Assembly (NCBI RefSeq): GCF_016938855.1
Contig: NZ_JAFHAP010000004.1
Location: 310,001 to 374,000, forward strand
Length of the DNA: 64,000 nt
Source of the DNA: Polycladomyces zharkentensis
GTDB taxonomy: Bacteria; Bacillota; Bacilli; Thermoactinomycetales; JIR-001
Reading direction: 5' to 3'
Shown piece by piece: positions 36,565 to 46,307 of this stretch (positions are counted from its first letter, which is position 1; each line of letters opens with the position of its first letter). Under the pieces are notes generated by a model. The model searched no databases and was not told the DNA's origin. It saw nothing but the letters and a program-made list of their open reading frames with translations. Both the position numbers and the translations under genes were made by a program.

Positions 36565-37758
36565 ATGTCACGAAACCAAGCGTTGATCGAACTGACGGAC
36601 AAATACGGCGCCAGGAACTATCATCCCCTGCCGATCGTGATATCCAAGGCGGAAGGCGTCTGGGTGGAGGATGCCGACGGCAACAAGTACATGGACATGC
36701 TGAGCGCCTATTCGGCATTGAACCATGGACACCGCCATCCCCGCCTGATCGCGGCGTTGAAAGAACAAGCGGATAAAGTCACTTTGACCTCCCGTGCTTT
36801 CCATAACGATCAGCTGGGACTTTTTTACGAAAAAGTGGCTCAACTGACGGGCAAAGAGATGATCTTGCCGATGAATACCGGTGCCGAGGCGGTGGAAACC
36901 GCCCTCAAAGCGGCCCGGCGCTGGGCGTATGACGTGAAGAAAGTGCCGGAAAACCAAGCGGAAATCATCGTCTGTGAAAACAACTTCCACGGCCGGACCA
37001 TCACCGCGGTCTCCCTCTCGTCCAGTGACGAGTACAAACGCGGATTCGGTCCGTTGACCCCCGGCTTCAAAATCATTCCGTACGGTGATGTCGAAGCGCT
37101 GAAAGCGGCCATCACGCCCAACACGGCCGCCTTCCTGGTGGAGCCGATCCAAGGGGAAGCGGGCGTCATCGTGCCGCCGGAAGGATATCTGCGTGAAGCC
37201 TATCAAGTATGTAAAGAGCACAACGTCCTGTTCATCGCCGATGAGATCCAAACCGGCTTCGGGCGGACCGGCCAACTGTTCGCCTGCGACTGGGAAGACG
37301 TCCGGCCGGACCTGTATGTGATGGGGAAAGCGTTGGGTGGCGGCGTGATGCCGATCTCCGCCGTGGCTGGCGACAAAGAAGTGATGGGTGTGTTCGAACC
37401 GGGCTCCCACGGCTCCACCTTCGGCGGCAACCCGTTGGCCTGCGCCGTCTCGGTGGCTGCGCTGGATGTGCTGGTGGAAGAAAAATTGCCTCAGCGTTCC
37501 CGTGAATTGGGCGAATATTTCATGGCCGAGCTGAAACAAATCCAAAATCCGATCATCAAGGAAATCCGCGGCAAAGGTCTTTTCATCGGAATGGAATTAT
37601 TCGAACCGGCCCGTCCGCACTGCGAACGTCTGGCTGAAGAAGGATTGCTGTGCAAAGAGACACACGAAAACACCATCCGTTTCGCCCCGCCGCTCACGAT
37701 TACCAAAGAGGAGCTGGATTGGGCACTGGACAAAATCCGCAAAGTGATGACTGCTTGA
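36565..37758 (+). CDS. rocD: Ornithine aminotransferase
   Basis: A 397-residue class III PLP aminotransferase: [17 protein letters not shown] at the N-terminus, [31 protein letters not shown] and the PLP lysine in [14 protein letters not shown]. It converts ornithine to glutamate semialdehyde. ATG 36565 follows AAGGAGGCC. The gene is alone here, without rocE or rocF. No sigma-54 promoter was found upstream. Confidence 0.94.
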   Translation: MSRNQALIELTDKYGARNYHPLPIVISKAEGVWVEDADGNKYMDMLSAYSALNHGHRHPRLIAALKEQADKVTLTSRAFHNDQLGLFYEKVAQLTGKEMILPMNTGAEAVETALKAARRWAYDVKKVPENQAEIIVCENNFHGRTITAVSLSSSDEYKRGFGPLTPGFKIIPYGDVEALKAAITPNTAAFLVEPIQGEAGVIVPPEGYLREAYQVCKEHNVLFIADEIQTGFGRTGQLFACDWEDVRPDLYVMGKALGGGVMPISAVAGDKEVMGVFEPGSHGSTFGGNPLACAVSVAALDVLVEEKLPQRSRELGEYFMAELKQIQNPIIKEIRGKGLFIGMELFEPARPHCERLAEEGLLCKETHENTIRFAPPLTITKEELDWALDKIRKVMTA

Positions 37759-37768
37759 TCGATGAAAT

Positions 37769-37797
37769 TCGGCCCCCTTGGTTCACGAGGGGGCCGA
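37769..37797 (+). terminator. rocD terminator
   Basis: TCGGCCCCCT, nine bases, AGGGGGCCGA, then TTGTTG. Confidence 0.7.
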
Positions 37798-37869
37798 TTG
37801 TTGACAAAGTCCTGCGTACTCCGCATTCTTCCATCTGCAAAACGCCGTCTTGTATCCGGACAAGTCACT

Positions 37870-38324
37870 TGACGATTCACACGGCTAAAGTGTCACAGGC
37901 ACTTCCTATGGTCATCGTGGGATTCAGCGGAGTCCGAGGTCAATGCCTCTTTTTTCGCCTTGGTTGGCTTCAACGTGATCGGCAAGGCAGTGAACCATTT
38001 GCGATTCTTCCTGTAGAGCTTCGCCGTTCCTTGTTTGGCCGTTCCGTCGATGATCCGATCCAACCATTGTTGCTGATATGACCGAGCCACAAACGGAAAT
38101 CCTGGATCACACAAAATCATCTGGAGAAAACAGTATCCGAGTCACCATAAACTGATACTGCTTTAACTTCGTAGACACCCAGTTTCCGTGTGTTCGCAGA
38201 CTGGGCGTATTGATATATGTATCCCGGCACACCGATGCGCTTCTCCGGCATAACGACACCGTGCGGAAGTCGCCTTTCATCCCGCGATTGAAGACATGGG
38301 ATGAAAGGCGACTTTTTCTGTCAA
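37870..38324 (-). mobile_element. Internally deleted IS200/IS605-type element E3
   Basis: Left end on the minus strand: TTGACAGAAAAAGTCGCC, with a 16-bp hairpin AGTCGCCTTTCATCCC (38268-38283) paired to 38298-38313. Right end: AATCCCACGATGACC to GCCGTGTGAATCGTCAA at 37870. Between them is a tnpB remnant. It has both ends of the family seen at 18076 and 19819 and has lost the RuvC part. Confidence 0.7.
37920..38120 (-). pseudogene. TnpB N-terminal fragment
   Basis: Reads RSYQQQWLDRIIDGTAKQG and GTAKLYRKNRKWFTALPITL, like the stretch that precedes RuvC-I in TnpB. It then passes directly into the right end of the element, so the RuvC catalytic domain and zinc finger are missing. Confidence 0.6.
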
Positions 38325-38336
38325 TCTCTTTTGTAC

Positions 38337-38403
38337 GGGTGGGCCTTTTCCCCTCTCCTGTTTTGATTCAGCTCAATCATCGATGGAAAAAAGGCCATCC
38401 CCC
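38337..38403 (+). repeat. REP-like palindrome, family C copy 5
   Basis: GGGTGGGCCTTTTCCCC at the left and GGAAAAAAGGCCATCCCC at the right form the stem. Confidence 0.55.
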
Positions 38404-38486
38404 TCTGATTCGTCATCACCGGACACAACCATCGGGTAGATTCGACCGGGAAACAGTGCTCCGTCTCTTGATCCAATAAACGGATT

Positions 38487-39137
38487 TTAAGGTACTGTCA
38501 AGCGATCGCGAAACTTGGCCAATGTTTTCTCCCCGATTCCCGGCACGTTGGCCAGCTCGTCCACTGAGCGAAAAGGACCGTGTTCCTCACGATAACGTAT
38601 GATCGCCGCTGCTTTGGAAGGGCCGATCCCATCCAGCTGATCGAGCTGTTCCGCTGTGGCGGAATTGAGCGAAATTTTGCCGCCATGATCTGTCGTACTT
38701 TTCTGCGTCCCTCCACCGGGGGTTGAAACGGACGCACCGACTACGGGCGGAGGTCCCTGTTCTCCTTTTCGCGGGATATAGACCACCATCCCGTCAGCCA
38801 ATGGCTGAGCCAAGTTGACCCGATTCAAATCCGCCGACGGTGCCGCACCGCCTGCCTGCTTCATCGCGTCCAGTACACGCGAACCGCCGGACAACTTGTA
38901 CACACCCGGATGGTTGATCGCCCCCTTTACGTCGACGACAATCTCGGTGGCTTTATCCTTGTTCCCGACAGACGGTTTCGCAGGTTGGACCGGTTTGTAG
39001 GCGGGCAGGGTCGGAACTGATGCAGTCTCTTCCTGGCGACTGATCAACAACACGATAAGTCCGATCACAACCAGTGCCAGCACCCCTGTGGCCAGCGCCC
39101 ATTTATCGATCCGCTGATACCACTTTTCCTCCCACAC
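38487..39137 (-). CDS. comEA: ComEA competence DNA receptor
   Basis: A 216-residue protein: one N-terminal membrane helix (about residues 16-32), an SLBB domain (VDVKGAINHPGVYKL), a Gly/Thr linker, and a C-terminal helix-hairpin-helix pair (LDGIGPSKAAAIIRYREEHG, VPGIGEKTLAKF) that binds DNA. It hands DNA to ComEC. It is divergent from comER, as in Bacillus. Confidence 0.95.
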   Translation of the reverse strand: MWEEKWYQRIDKWALATGVLALVVIGLIVLLISRQEETASVPTLPAYKPVQPAKPSVGNKDKATEIVVDVKGAINHPGVYKLSGGSRVLDAMKQAGGAAPSADLNRVNLAQPLADGMVVYIPRKGEQGPPPVVGASVSTPGGGTQKSTTDHGGKISLNSATAEQLDQLDGIGPSKAAAIIRYREEHGPFRSVDELANVPGIGEKTLAKFRDRLTVP

Positions 39138-39228
39138 CCCTTACTCCCCCTTGCCTCATAATCCTCCCCGTTCCTGCATATGGTTTAGGAGAAATGGGCA
39201 GCGTCATGCGGATGGGGAGGGAATTGTG

Positions 39229-40065
39229 ATGAAATTCGGCTTCATCGGGACGGGAAGCATGGGGAGCAATCTGGTTCAAGCATTTGTCCAATCCTACGCC
39301 ATGCAACCCGATCATATCATCGTTTCCAACCGTACACGGGACAAAGCGGAACGGCTGGCTCTGGATTGCCCCGGCATTCACGTGGCCGATCACAACCTGG
39401 AAACGGCCAGAAAGGCGGATTGCATCTTTCTCTGCGTAAAACCGGGAGATTTTCGACATGTGTTGGATGAGATACAGGATGTTGTCCGGCCGGATCAATA
39501 TGTCATTTCCATCACCAGCCCGGTGATGATTCGCGATTTGGAAGAGCATCTGGAAGGGAAAATCGCCAAAGTGATCCCCAGTATTTGTCATGCCGCATTG
39601 TCGGGCAACTCTCTTTTGATACCCGGAACCCGTTTTTCGGATGAAGACACTCAGTGGTTATACCAGCTCTTCTCCTGCATCAGCGAGCCGTTGTACATCG
39701 ACGAGGCCCATACGCGCGCCGCTTCCGATTTGGCCAGCTGTGGCCCTGCGTTTCTTGCCAACATCTTGGAACAATGGACCCGAGCCGCCGTGAAAGTGAC
39801 CGGACTGCCTGAGGAAACCGCCGTTTCCCTGGTGGAACAGATGGTCATCGGCACGGGAAAATTGCTGTCAGAGAACGGGTTCACACTGCAATCCCTTCAA
39901 GACCGGGTGGCCGTTCCCGGCGGGATCACGCGTGAGGGACTGCATCTGTTAAATGACGCCTTCACCCCCTGTTTCACCCGTCTTTTCCAACTGACGCACA
40001 TGAAATTTTCCGAGGACCTTCACAAGGTGCAACAATCCTTCCAACGCGCTGAGAAAAAACTTTGA
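39229..40065 (+). CDS. comER: ComER, pyrroline-5-carboxylate reductase-like protein
   Basis: A 278-residue protein with a Rossmann motif GFIGTGSMGSNLVQAF and a ProC-like C-terminal dimer domain. Its position, divergent from comEA, identifies it as ComER, which in Bacillus has been tied to late competence and sporulation; enzymatic activity is unproven. ATG 39229 starts at the conserved MKFGFIG. Confidence 0.88.
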   Translation: MKFGFIGTGSMGSNLVQAFVQSYAMQPDHIIVSNRTRDKAERLALDCPGIHVADHNLETARKADCIFLCVKPGDFRHVLDEIQDVVRPDQYVISITSPVMIRDLEEHLEGKIAKVIPSICHAALSGNSLLIPGTRFSDEDTQWLYQLFSCISEPLYIDEAHTRAASDLASCGPAFLANILEQWTRAAVKVTGLPEETAVSLVEQMVIGTGKLLSENGFTLQSLQDRVAVPGGITREGLHLLNDAFTPCFTRLFQLTHMKFSEDLHKVQQSFQRAEKKL

Positions 40066-40104
40066 GACTCCCCACCCTTGAAAGCGTCGGATTTTCGGGG
40101 AGTC
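40066..40104 (+). terminator. comER terminator
   Basis: GACTCCCC (40066) pairs with GGGGAGTC (40097), then CGTTTCCG. A small GTTTCC/GGAAAC hairpin follows. Confidence 0.6.
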
Positions 40105-40499
40105 CGTTTCCGTTTTGGAAACGTCCGGTTTCAGTGTTCATCCTGTCCGTGAAAGCTCTGCCCAAGACATGTACCTCTATGGGACGGCGTCCCTGTTACC
40201 AGTACGGCTGAAGTGTAAAGATTCGTTCGCCACCGGACCCTCATACATGTTGTAACAAACCCGCTACCAGACAGTGTTTGCCAAACGGACAACATTGGTT
40301 GCTCTTCCCATCTCCCAAAGGGATGCCGGGACGCCGCCTTTCATATCATTGATGAATATGCCCCAAGGCACTTTCTGTGGGCGCAGGGGGGCAGGCGGCT
40401 TCTTCGGTTACTTGAATGATGCTCCCACATGTCATGCCCCGACCAAGCCGCTTTCATTTTACCACGTAATGCATTTTTTGGCATTCCTGTCATGATGAT

Positions 40500-40570
40500 C
40501 TCATGACATGCCCCACACGGCCGAAGCACCGGAGGCACTCCCTTTGGTCGCCGTGGACTTTTCGTTTCAT
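40500..40570 (-). mobile_element. IS200/IS605-type right end E4
   Basis: On the minus strand AAGTCCACGGCGACCAAAGG to GCCGTGTGGGGCATGTCATG. The nested stems are kept but the sequence differs from E1-E3. Confidence 0.5.
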
Positions 40571-40694
40571 CCGGCGGGCAACCCACCTCCATTCGGCTTG
40601 GTCCAGGCAGGCGCCGTCGGTCCGGTAATTGTCCCACACGTGCAGCTTTCTCTTCCATGCCCGACCACTGATGATTTTCGTAACGTGTTTTCGC

Positions 40695-40890
40695 TCACAT
40701 ATTCACAGATTTCCCGCTGCTGTTCTCCGACCGAGCGGTATGCGACGGTAGGGTGATGTCCGAACAGCAACCTTCCGGTACGACCCCAAGGTCGAACAAA
40801 AGCAAATCTCCCTCTTGCAACCGGCGGTTGCCTAGTATGCCGTGTGCAGGCCGGACTTTTCCCCAAACAGTACCATCGTGGAGAAAGCCA
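40695..40890 (-). pseudogene. Fragment of a pepP-like Xaa-Pro peptidase gene
   Basis: Reads LGNRRLQEGDLLLFDLGVV, then, one frame over, YRSVGEQQREIC. This matches residues about 205-265 of the intact M24 peptidase at 51978, where the same stretch is GNHRLQEGDLVLFDLGVV and YRSVGEQQREIY. At least one frameshift and several changes are visible. It is a partial duplicate, in the opposite orientation. Confidence 0.85.
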
Positions 40891-41366
40891 TGGTAGTTAA
40901 GTGTTTTCGCCCTTCTCGACTCCATTGCACCCAAATGCTGTCAGACTTGCGTGAGGGACAAAGCCCTCCCGACATCCCAACCCTGAAGCTCGCTCTTTAT
41001 CAAAAGGCCCGGTTCACGGCTGCACCTGCAACCGGACCGGGCTTGAAGCGGTTCGACATCTCAAGTGGAAGGCCGGTTGGGACCTTTCACTTTTTTTTCT
41101 TTGTTCTCATCCACGGCACTGCCCAAGGTCGTTCCTTCCTGCGCCAACTTGGCATCACGGGCTTCGTCCGCTCCGATCGGCGGTAATTTTGAATCGGGTT
41201 CCACGCGCATAGACAACTTCCTTTCCTGCGGATTTCCGATCTTCAGATGTGATCGGCGATTATCCTTTAGGATATGGAAGAGATCGATTTCTCATGCAAA
41301 AAGAAAAAGCCCGCCCACAAAGCGAGCTGCAACTGCTGACAGAGTGGCGGGTACAATCGTGATTCC

Positions 41367-41433
41367 GGGTGAGCTGTTTTCCCTCTCTTCCCTTTCGACA
41401 AGCTGAAAGGTCGCTCGTGGAAAACGAATACCC
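41367..41433 (+). repeat. REP-like palindrome, family C copy 6
   Basis: GGGTGAGCTGTTTTCCCTCT to GGTCGCTCGTGGAAAACG and ATACCC. Confidence 0.6.
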
Positions 41434-41603
41434 TTCACTTTTAGAGGAGCGAATCTGAATTTGTATCGAGCAACTCTAACCGTTACGATGGAACGAACGT
41501 AAGAAAACAAGCCCGCCCAGCACCGGAAGCACAGGGTTCGACAACACGACCGGCAATAGAATCCCTGCGCGTTCCGGTCCTTTCTATCGGGCTTGAGTAG
41601 TCG

Positions 41604-41720
41604 GTGAACTACATCGCCATTTCAATGGCGAGCTTCTCGCTTCATCTGGCGCAGTGCCCTGCATCCATCCACGAAGGCACGTCCCATGCCTGGTTTGGTT
41701 TTGTTTACCGAGTTTTCGCT
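41604..41720 (-). mobile_element. IS200/IS605-type right end E6
   Basis: On the minus strand GAAGCTCGCCATTGAAATGG and CGATGTAGTTCAC, a hairpin-plus-tail typical of tnpB right ends, preceded by CCAGATGAAGCGA. The upstream block (GGATGGATG near 41670) is shared with E5 at 49401. Confidence 0.5.
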
Positions 41721-41819
41721 TGGATATAGTGTTTTAAGTGTTTCCGCACTCCATGTCAATATTATATTGTTGCTCTAAGCATCCCCGAAAGAGGATACCG
41801 AGCAACGCTCGCTATCCAT

Positions 41820-41856
41820 CTACCCCATTGAAATGGGGAGGATTCCCGCTCGCTTA
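41820..41856 (-). mobile_element. IS200/IS605-type right end E7
   Basis: On the minus strand AAGCGAGCGGGAATCC, then hairpin TCCCCATTTCAATGGGG and TAG. Short and without a left end. Confidence 0.35.
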
Positions 41857-41887
41857 TCCTAAACCATGATACATCCGATCATGTGGT

Positions 41888-44344
41888 TCAGTTGGCCACG
41901 ATGTTGACCAGTTTCCGCGGTACGACGATCACCTTGCGGACCGTTTTCCCTTCCAACAGCGTTTGGATGCGGTCCAGCTTCATCACCATTGCTTCCACTT
42001 CGCTTTTGTCCGCCTCGGCCGGCACAACCACTTTGTCCCGCACCTTGCCGTTGATCTGCACCGCGATCTCCACTTCGTTCTGCACCAAAGCCGCCGGATC
42101 GAAAGTCGGCCACGACTGGGCATGCACGCTGTCTTGATGACCCATCCGCTGCCACAGTTCTTCGGCGATATGCGGGGCAAACGGCGCCAACAACAGCACG
42201 ACCGTCTCAATCGCATCGGCCAGCGTTCCACGGTCGGCATCCTCCGGATAAGCATAGATGCCGTTGACCAATTCCATAATGGCACTGATGGCGGTGTTAA
42301 AGTGATAACGTTCATTTACGTCTTCCGTCACTTTTTTGACGGTCCGGTGCCGCAACCGGTTCAGTTCTTGGGCTTCCCTGCTCGTCATATCGGGTGCGGG
42401 ACGTTGTTCGAACAGGGAGGCGTGCTGCTCCACCATCCGCCAGACGCGGTTCAGGAAACGGTAGCTTCCCTCCACACCGGCATCCGACCATTCCAAGTCA
42501 CGCTCCGGCGGTGCGGCAAACAGGATAAACATCCGCGCGGTGTCCGCTCCGTATTTTTCCACGATGTCCATCGGGCTGACCACGTTGCCTTTGGACTTGG
42601 ACATTTTCGCCCCGTCCTTGAGCACCATTCCTTGAGTCAGCAGGCTGGTGAACGGTTCATCCACCGGCACCAAACCGGCATCGTACAGGACCTTGGTAAA
42701 GAACCGTGAGTACAACAAATGCAACACGGCGTGCTCAATCCCGCCGATATACTCGTCGACCGGCAGCCACTCCTTCACCTTGTCCGGATCGAACGGCATG
42801 TCTTCGTTGTGCGCATCCGTATACCGGAAGAAATACCAGGACGAATCGATAAACGTATCCATCGTGTCCGTCTCCCGGCGTGCCGACTTGCCGCAGCGGG
42901 GGCATTCGGTGTGCACAAACGATTCCGACGTGGTGAGCGGATTGCGTTTGCCGTCAAATACGACGTCTTCGGGCAGAAGGACCGGCAACTGTTCTTTCGG
43001 CACCGGGACAATGCCGCAATCGTCGCAGTAGACAATCGGAATCGGGCATCCCCAATACCGTTGCCGCGAAATCAACCAGTCGCGCAGGCGATAGTTGACC
43101 GTCGGTCCGCCCAACCCTTTTTCCTCCAGATGACGGGCGATGGCCCTGATCGCTTCCCGGTTGTTCAATCCGTTGAAATCACCCGAGTTGATCAGTTTCC
43201 CTTCACCGGTATACGCTTCGGTCAACTCGTCGGTGTCGCTCTCCTCCGGACGGATGACGACACGGATCGGCAAATCGTATTTTTTGGCGAACAGGAAGTC
43301 ACGCTCGTCGTGGGCCGGTACTCCCATCACCGCACCGGTTCCGTAATCCATCAAGACATAGTTGGCCACCCAGATCGGTACATTTTCGCCGGTTAAAGGA
43401 TGTTGGGCGTACGCTCCCGTAAAATACCCCACTTTTTCCGCATCCGCCGCTGTCCGCGTGATTTCGGATTCTTTCCGCATGCGTTCGATAAAATCGGCGA
43501 TGTCCGATTCGTTTTCCTTCCCGCGGATCAATTGCGGAACCAGCGGATGCTCCGGTGCCAACACCAAGTAAGTGACACCGAACAATGTGTCGGGACGGGT
43601 GGTGAACACGGTCACTTTTTCATCATCCAGTTCGGGAATGGTGAAGGTGACGTGCGCCCCCTCGCTGCGACCGATCCAGTTACGCTGCATGGCCTTTACT
43701 TTGTCCGGCCACTTCGGCAGACGGTCCAATCCTTCGAGCAGACGGTCGGCGTAATCGGTGATGCGCAGGAACCATTGCTCCAGCTCCTTTTTGGTCACCT
43801 CCGTGTCACAACGCCAGCACAGCCCGTCTTCAACCTGTTCGTTGGCCAGCACCGTGTTGCAGGTGGGGCACCAGTTGACGGCCGCCTTTTTGCGGTAAGC
43901 CAGGCCGCGCTCGTAAAAGAGCAGAAACAGCCACTGTGTCAACTTGTAATAGTCCGGCAGACACGTACCGACATACCGCTCCCAGTCGTACGATACGCCC
44001 AACCGGGTCTGCTCCTCCCGAATCCGCTTCATATTTTTCAACGTCCACTCGCGCGGATTCACCCCCCGCTGGATGGCGGCATTCTCCGCCGGAAGGCCGA
44101 ATGCGTCGGCACCCATGGGGTGCAGGACGCGATAACCATTCATCCGTTTGAACCGGGCAATCACATCCCCGATGGTATACACCCGGACATGGCCCATATG
44201 TAACCCTTCACCCGAAGGATAAGGGAATTGTTCCAGCGCATAAAATTTCGGTTTGTCCCGATCCTCGTCGGTCCGGTGCATGCGGCGCTCCTGCCAGACC
44301 GCTTGCCATTTCGGTTCGATTTCACTCGGTTGATACGTCCGCAT
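41888..44344 (-). CDS. leuS: Leucyl-tRNA synthetase
   Basis: An 818-residue class I synthetase with [12 protein letters not shown] (HIGH), KMSKSKGN, the CP1 editing domain ([20 protein letters not shown]), zinc-binding CPTC..CWRC, and the C-terminal domain. ATG 44344 follows AAGGAGG. Preceded by a T-box with a CTC specifier. In Bacillus leuS lies elsewhere; here it replaces yqeM between rsfS and comER. Confidence 0.98.
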   Translation of the reverse strand: MRTYQPSEIEPKWQAVWQERRMHRTDEDRDKPKFYALEQFPYPSGEGLHMGHVRVYTIGDVIARFKRMNGYRVLHPMGADAFGLPAENAAIQRGVNPREWTLKNMKRIREEQTRLGVSYDWERYVGTCLPDYYKLTQWLFLLFYERGLAYRKKAAVNWCPTCNTVLANEQVEDGLCWRCDTEVTKKELEQWFLRITDYADRLLEGLDRLPKWPDKVKAMQRNWIGRSEGAHVTFTIPELDDEKVTVFTTRPDTLFGVTYLVLAPEHPLVPQLIRGKENESDIADFIERMRKESEITRTAADAEKVGYFTGAYAQHPLTGENVPIWVANYVLMDYGTGAVMGVPAHDERDFLFAKKYDLPIRVVIRPEESDTDELTEAYTGEGKLINSGDFNGLNNREAIRAIARHLEEKGLGGPTVNYRLRDWLISRQRYWGCPIPIVYCDDCGIVPVPKEQLPVLLPEDVVFDGKRNPLTTSESFVHTECPRCGKSARRETDTMDTFIDSSWYFFRYTDAHNEDMPFDPDKVKEWLPVDEYIGGIEHAVLHLLYSRFFTKVLYDAGLVPVDEPFTSLLTQGMVLKDGAKMSKSKGNVVSPMDIVEKYGADTARMFILFAAPPERDLEWSDAGVEGSYRFLNRVWRMVEQHASLFEQRPAPDMTSREAQELNRLRHRTVKKVTEDVNERYHFNTAISAIMELVNGIYAYPEDADRGTLADAIETVVLLLAPFAPHIAEELWQRMGHQDSVHAQSWPTFDPAALVQNEVEIAVQINGKVRDKVVVPAEADKSEVEAMVMKLDRIQTLLEGKTVRKVIVVPRKLVNIVAN

Positions 44345-44373
44345 GTGACCCAACCTCCTTCTCACCAAATATG

Positions 44374-44664
44374 AAAACCTCCCGCCCCCAGCCTTCCATG
44401 CTAGGGACGAGAGGTTAGTTCACAACTCCCGCGGTACCACCCTAGTTGACATTTGTACGGCGTCTGCCGGACAAATGCCCACTCCTTCATCCGTAACGGG
44501 GATGTTCCGCCGGACAGTACTGAGCTTTCCCATCCGGAGCGATGAGGCGAGTTCACCCAACCTCTCTGATCGGCTTGCACCTGATGCCGACTCTCTGAGC
44601 AGAGTAAGCTGGATTACTACTCCTCATCCAAGCTTTGTCGAATCTTGGCTTTTAGCGACGTTTG
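44374..44664 (-). promoter_or_regulatory. T-box leader of leuS
   Basis: Specifier CTC in GTGAACTCGCC, AGAGAGTCGGC in stem I, T-box AGGGTGGTACCGCGGG, and a terminator AACCTCTCGTCCC paired with GGGGGCGGGAGGTT then TTC. Confidence 0.95.
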
Positions 44665-44670
44665 ATTCAC

Positions 44671-44700
44671 ATTATATGAAACAGCTTGGACAAGTGTCAA
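44671..44700 (-). promoter_or_regulatory. Promoter of the leuS T-box leader
   Basis: TTGACA, 18 bases, TATAAT on the minus strand. Confidence 0.88.
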
Positions 44701-44774
44701 TGGGTTTTGAACCATTTGTTCACGTGTTTTTAACATTGTTCACAAAATGGACCCATTTCAAACCGGTTCATGAT

Positions 44775-45119
44775 TCACTGAACCTGTCGAATTTCCCTGG
44801 CATCGCCCCACAACCGTTCCAGGTCGTAAAATTCGCGTTCATCCTTGTGGAAGACGTGGACGACTACATCTCCGAGGTCCATCAGTACCCAGCGCGCCTC
44901 GGCAAACCCTTCGATTCCTCTGAGAGGAACCTTTGCCTCGTGCATCTTGTCCTTGATCGCAGTCACAATGGCTTGCACTTGCTTTTGCGAATTTCCGTGA
45001 CAGATGACGAAGTAATCGGCGATCACCGATAATCCACGGATATCCAGGATGGTGACACGCTGTGCCTTTTTCTCCTCGGCAGTCGCAGCCGCCAATTGCG
45101 CAATCTCCACCAGGTTCAA
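44775..45119 (-). CDS. rsfS: Ribosomal silencing factor RsfS
   Basis: A 114-residue protein of the RsfS/Iojap family (VTILDIRGLSVIADYFVICH, RWVLMDLGDVVVHVF). It binds uL14 and keeps the ribosomal subunits apart under stress. TTG 45119 follows GAGGAGGG. It follows yqeK after 14 bases in the yqe operon. Confidence 0.95.
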   Translation of the reverse strand: MNLVEIAQLAAATAEEKKAQRVTILDIRGLSVIADYFVICHGNSQKQVQAIVTAIKDKMHEAKVPLRGIEGFAEARWVLMDLGDVVVHVFHKDEREFYDLERLWGDAREIRQVQ

Positions 45120-45133
45120 AAACGATACCCTCC

Positions 45134-45712
45134 TCAGGATGAATTTTTTCCTGACACCCGCTCCAACACATCGTTGCGGGCCAAAAGCGTCAACGGATAC
45201 ACCTTTTGACCACGGTCAATCAGGAAGCGAATCGTGTTGTCGAGTGCCATCAGCACGGCACGGTCCAAATCGGATTCGGCCACGGCGCGCACTTCGTCCA
45301 CACCGGGAAACCGTCGGCCGGGTTCGATGTAATCCGCTAGAAATATCACTTGTTCCAAACGCGTCATGTTCGGCCGTCCGGTCGTATGGTAACGGATCGC
45401 GTCCAACACCTCGGGGTCCGTTACCCCCAGGCACTCGCGCACCGCTTCGGCACCGACGGGGGCATGCCACAATTCTTTATTATAGTGTAACAGATCCGAC
45501 GGTAAATGATGACGAAGAATCCAGTCCCGCATGCGTTCATCCGGCCAATATTTGCAGTAATCATGCAGTATGCCCGCCAAATCGGCCTTTTCCTTATCGG
45601 CTCCGAACCGATCGGCCAGTCGAACGGCCGTCTCCGCCACGCGCAAAGTGTGTTCAAACCGCGATCGCGGCAGTTCCTTTTCTACAGCTTGCAACAATGC
45701 CTCACGTTCCAT
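45134..45712 (-). CDS. yqeK: YqeK, HD-domain Ap4A hydrolase
   Basis: A 192-residue HD-superfamily phosphohydrolase with RFEHTLRV and AGILHDYCKYWP, the conserved HD pair, and DAIRYHTTG. Family members cleave diadenosine tetraphosphate symmetrically to ADP. ATG 45712 overlaps the end of nadD by 11 bases, so the two are translationally coupled. Confidence 0.93.
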   Translation of the reverse strand: MEREALLQAVEKELPRSRFEHTLRVAETAVRLADRFGADKEKADLAGILHDYCKYWPDERMRDWILRHHLPSDLLHYNKELWHAPVGAEAVRECLGVTDPEVLDAIRYHTTGRPNMTRLEQVIFLADYIEPGRRFPGVDEVRAVAESDLDRAVLMALDNTIRFLIDRGQKVYPLTLLARNDVLERVSGKNSS

Positions 45713-46286
45713 ACAATCTCTTCCCCTTGATGTACTTGCGCACCGGTTCCGGCAAAAGATACCGCGCGGAAGCACCGCTCGCCAGTTGCCGGCGAATCTG
45801 TGTGGACGAGACATTCACGGTGACGGGATCTCGCACCCAGATCACTTTCTCCGCGATCTCCGGGGGCAAAGCGTCCGTTGTCGTTCCGGGACGCGCGTGT
45901 CCGATGATGTCCACCATTTGCAGGATTTCCTCTATTTTATACCAATTCGGCAAATCATTCACCATGTCCCCGCCCACGATGAGAAAAAACCGATCGCGTG
46001 GATGCTGTGCGCACAGCTGGCGAACCGTATCCACGGTATAGGACGGTCCAGGTCGTTGCAACTCAACCGTGGACAATCGAAACTTGGGATGATCGCGAAT
46101 CGCCAGCCTGACCATTTCCACCCGATGTTCTGCAGGTGTGATGTCCTGTCCCGGCTTGTGGGGCGGAGATGCTGCCGGGATGAACCACACCTCGTCCAAC
46201 CCGGCACTTTGCCATGCCTGTTCGGCAATGATCAGATGCCCGATATGAATCGGGTCAAACGTGCCGCCAAAAATGCCGATGTTCAT
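45702..46286 (-). CDS. nadD: Nicotinate-nucleotide adenylyltransferase
   Basis: A 194-residue nucleotidyltransferase with GIFGGTFDPIHIGHL at the N-terminus and VNVSSTQIRRQL near the C-terminus. It makes NaAD in NAD synthesis. ATG 46286 follows GAGGATG. Only 21 bases separate it from aroE; yhbY, which sits here in Bacillus, is missing. Confidence 0.95.
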   Translation of the reverse strand: MNIGIFGGTFDPIHIGHLIIAEQAWQSAGLDEVWFIPAASPPHKPGQDITPAEHRVEMVRLAIRDHPKFRLSTVELQRPGPSYTVDTVRQLCAQHPRDRFFLIVGGDMVNDLPNWYKIEEILQMVDIIGHARPGTTTDALPPEIAEKVIWVRDPVTVNVSSTQIRRQLASGASARYLLPEPVRKYIKGKRLYGT

Positions 46287-46307
46287 CACACATCCTCATT
46301 TCCACCA

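Larger units (their letters stand above)
40105..41887. other. 1.8-kb repeat-filled gap between comER and leuS
   Basis: No intact gene. It holds an IS605-type right end (40500), a broken piece of pepP (40695), a family C palindrome (41367) and two more right-end-like hairpins (41604, 41820). The parts 40105-40495 and 40910-41290 show nothing I can name. Confidence 0.6.

Noticed and set aside
36568-37545. 325-residue minus-strand frame opposite rocD
   Set aside because: Shadow of a high-GC gene; no motifs and overlaps rocD completely.
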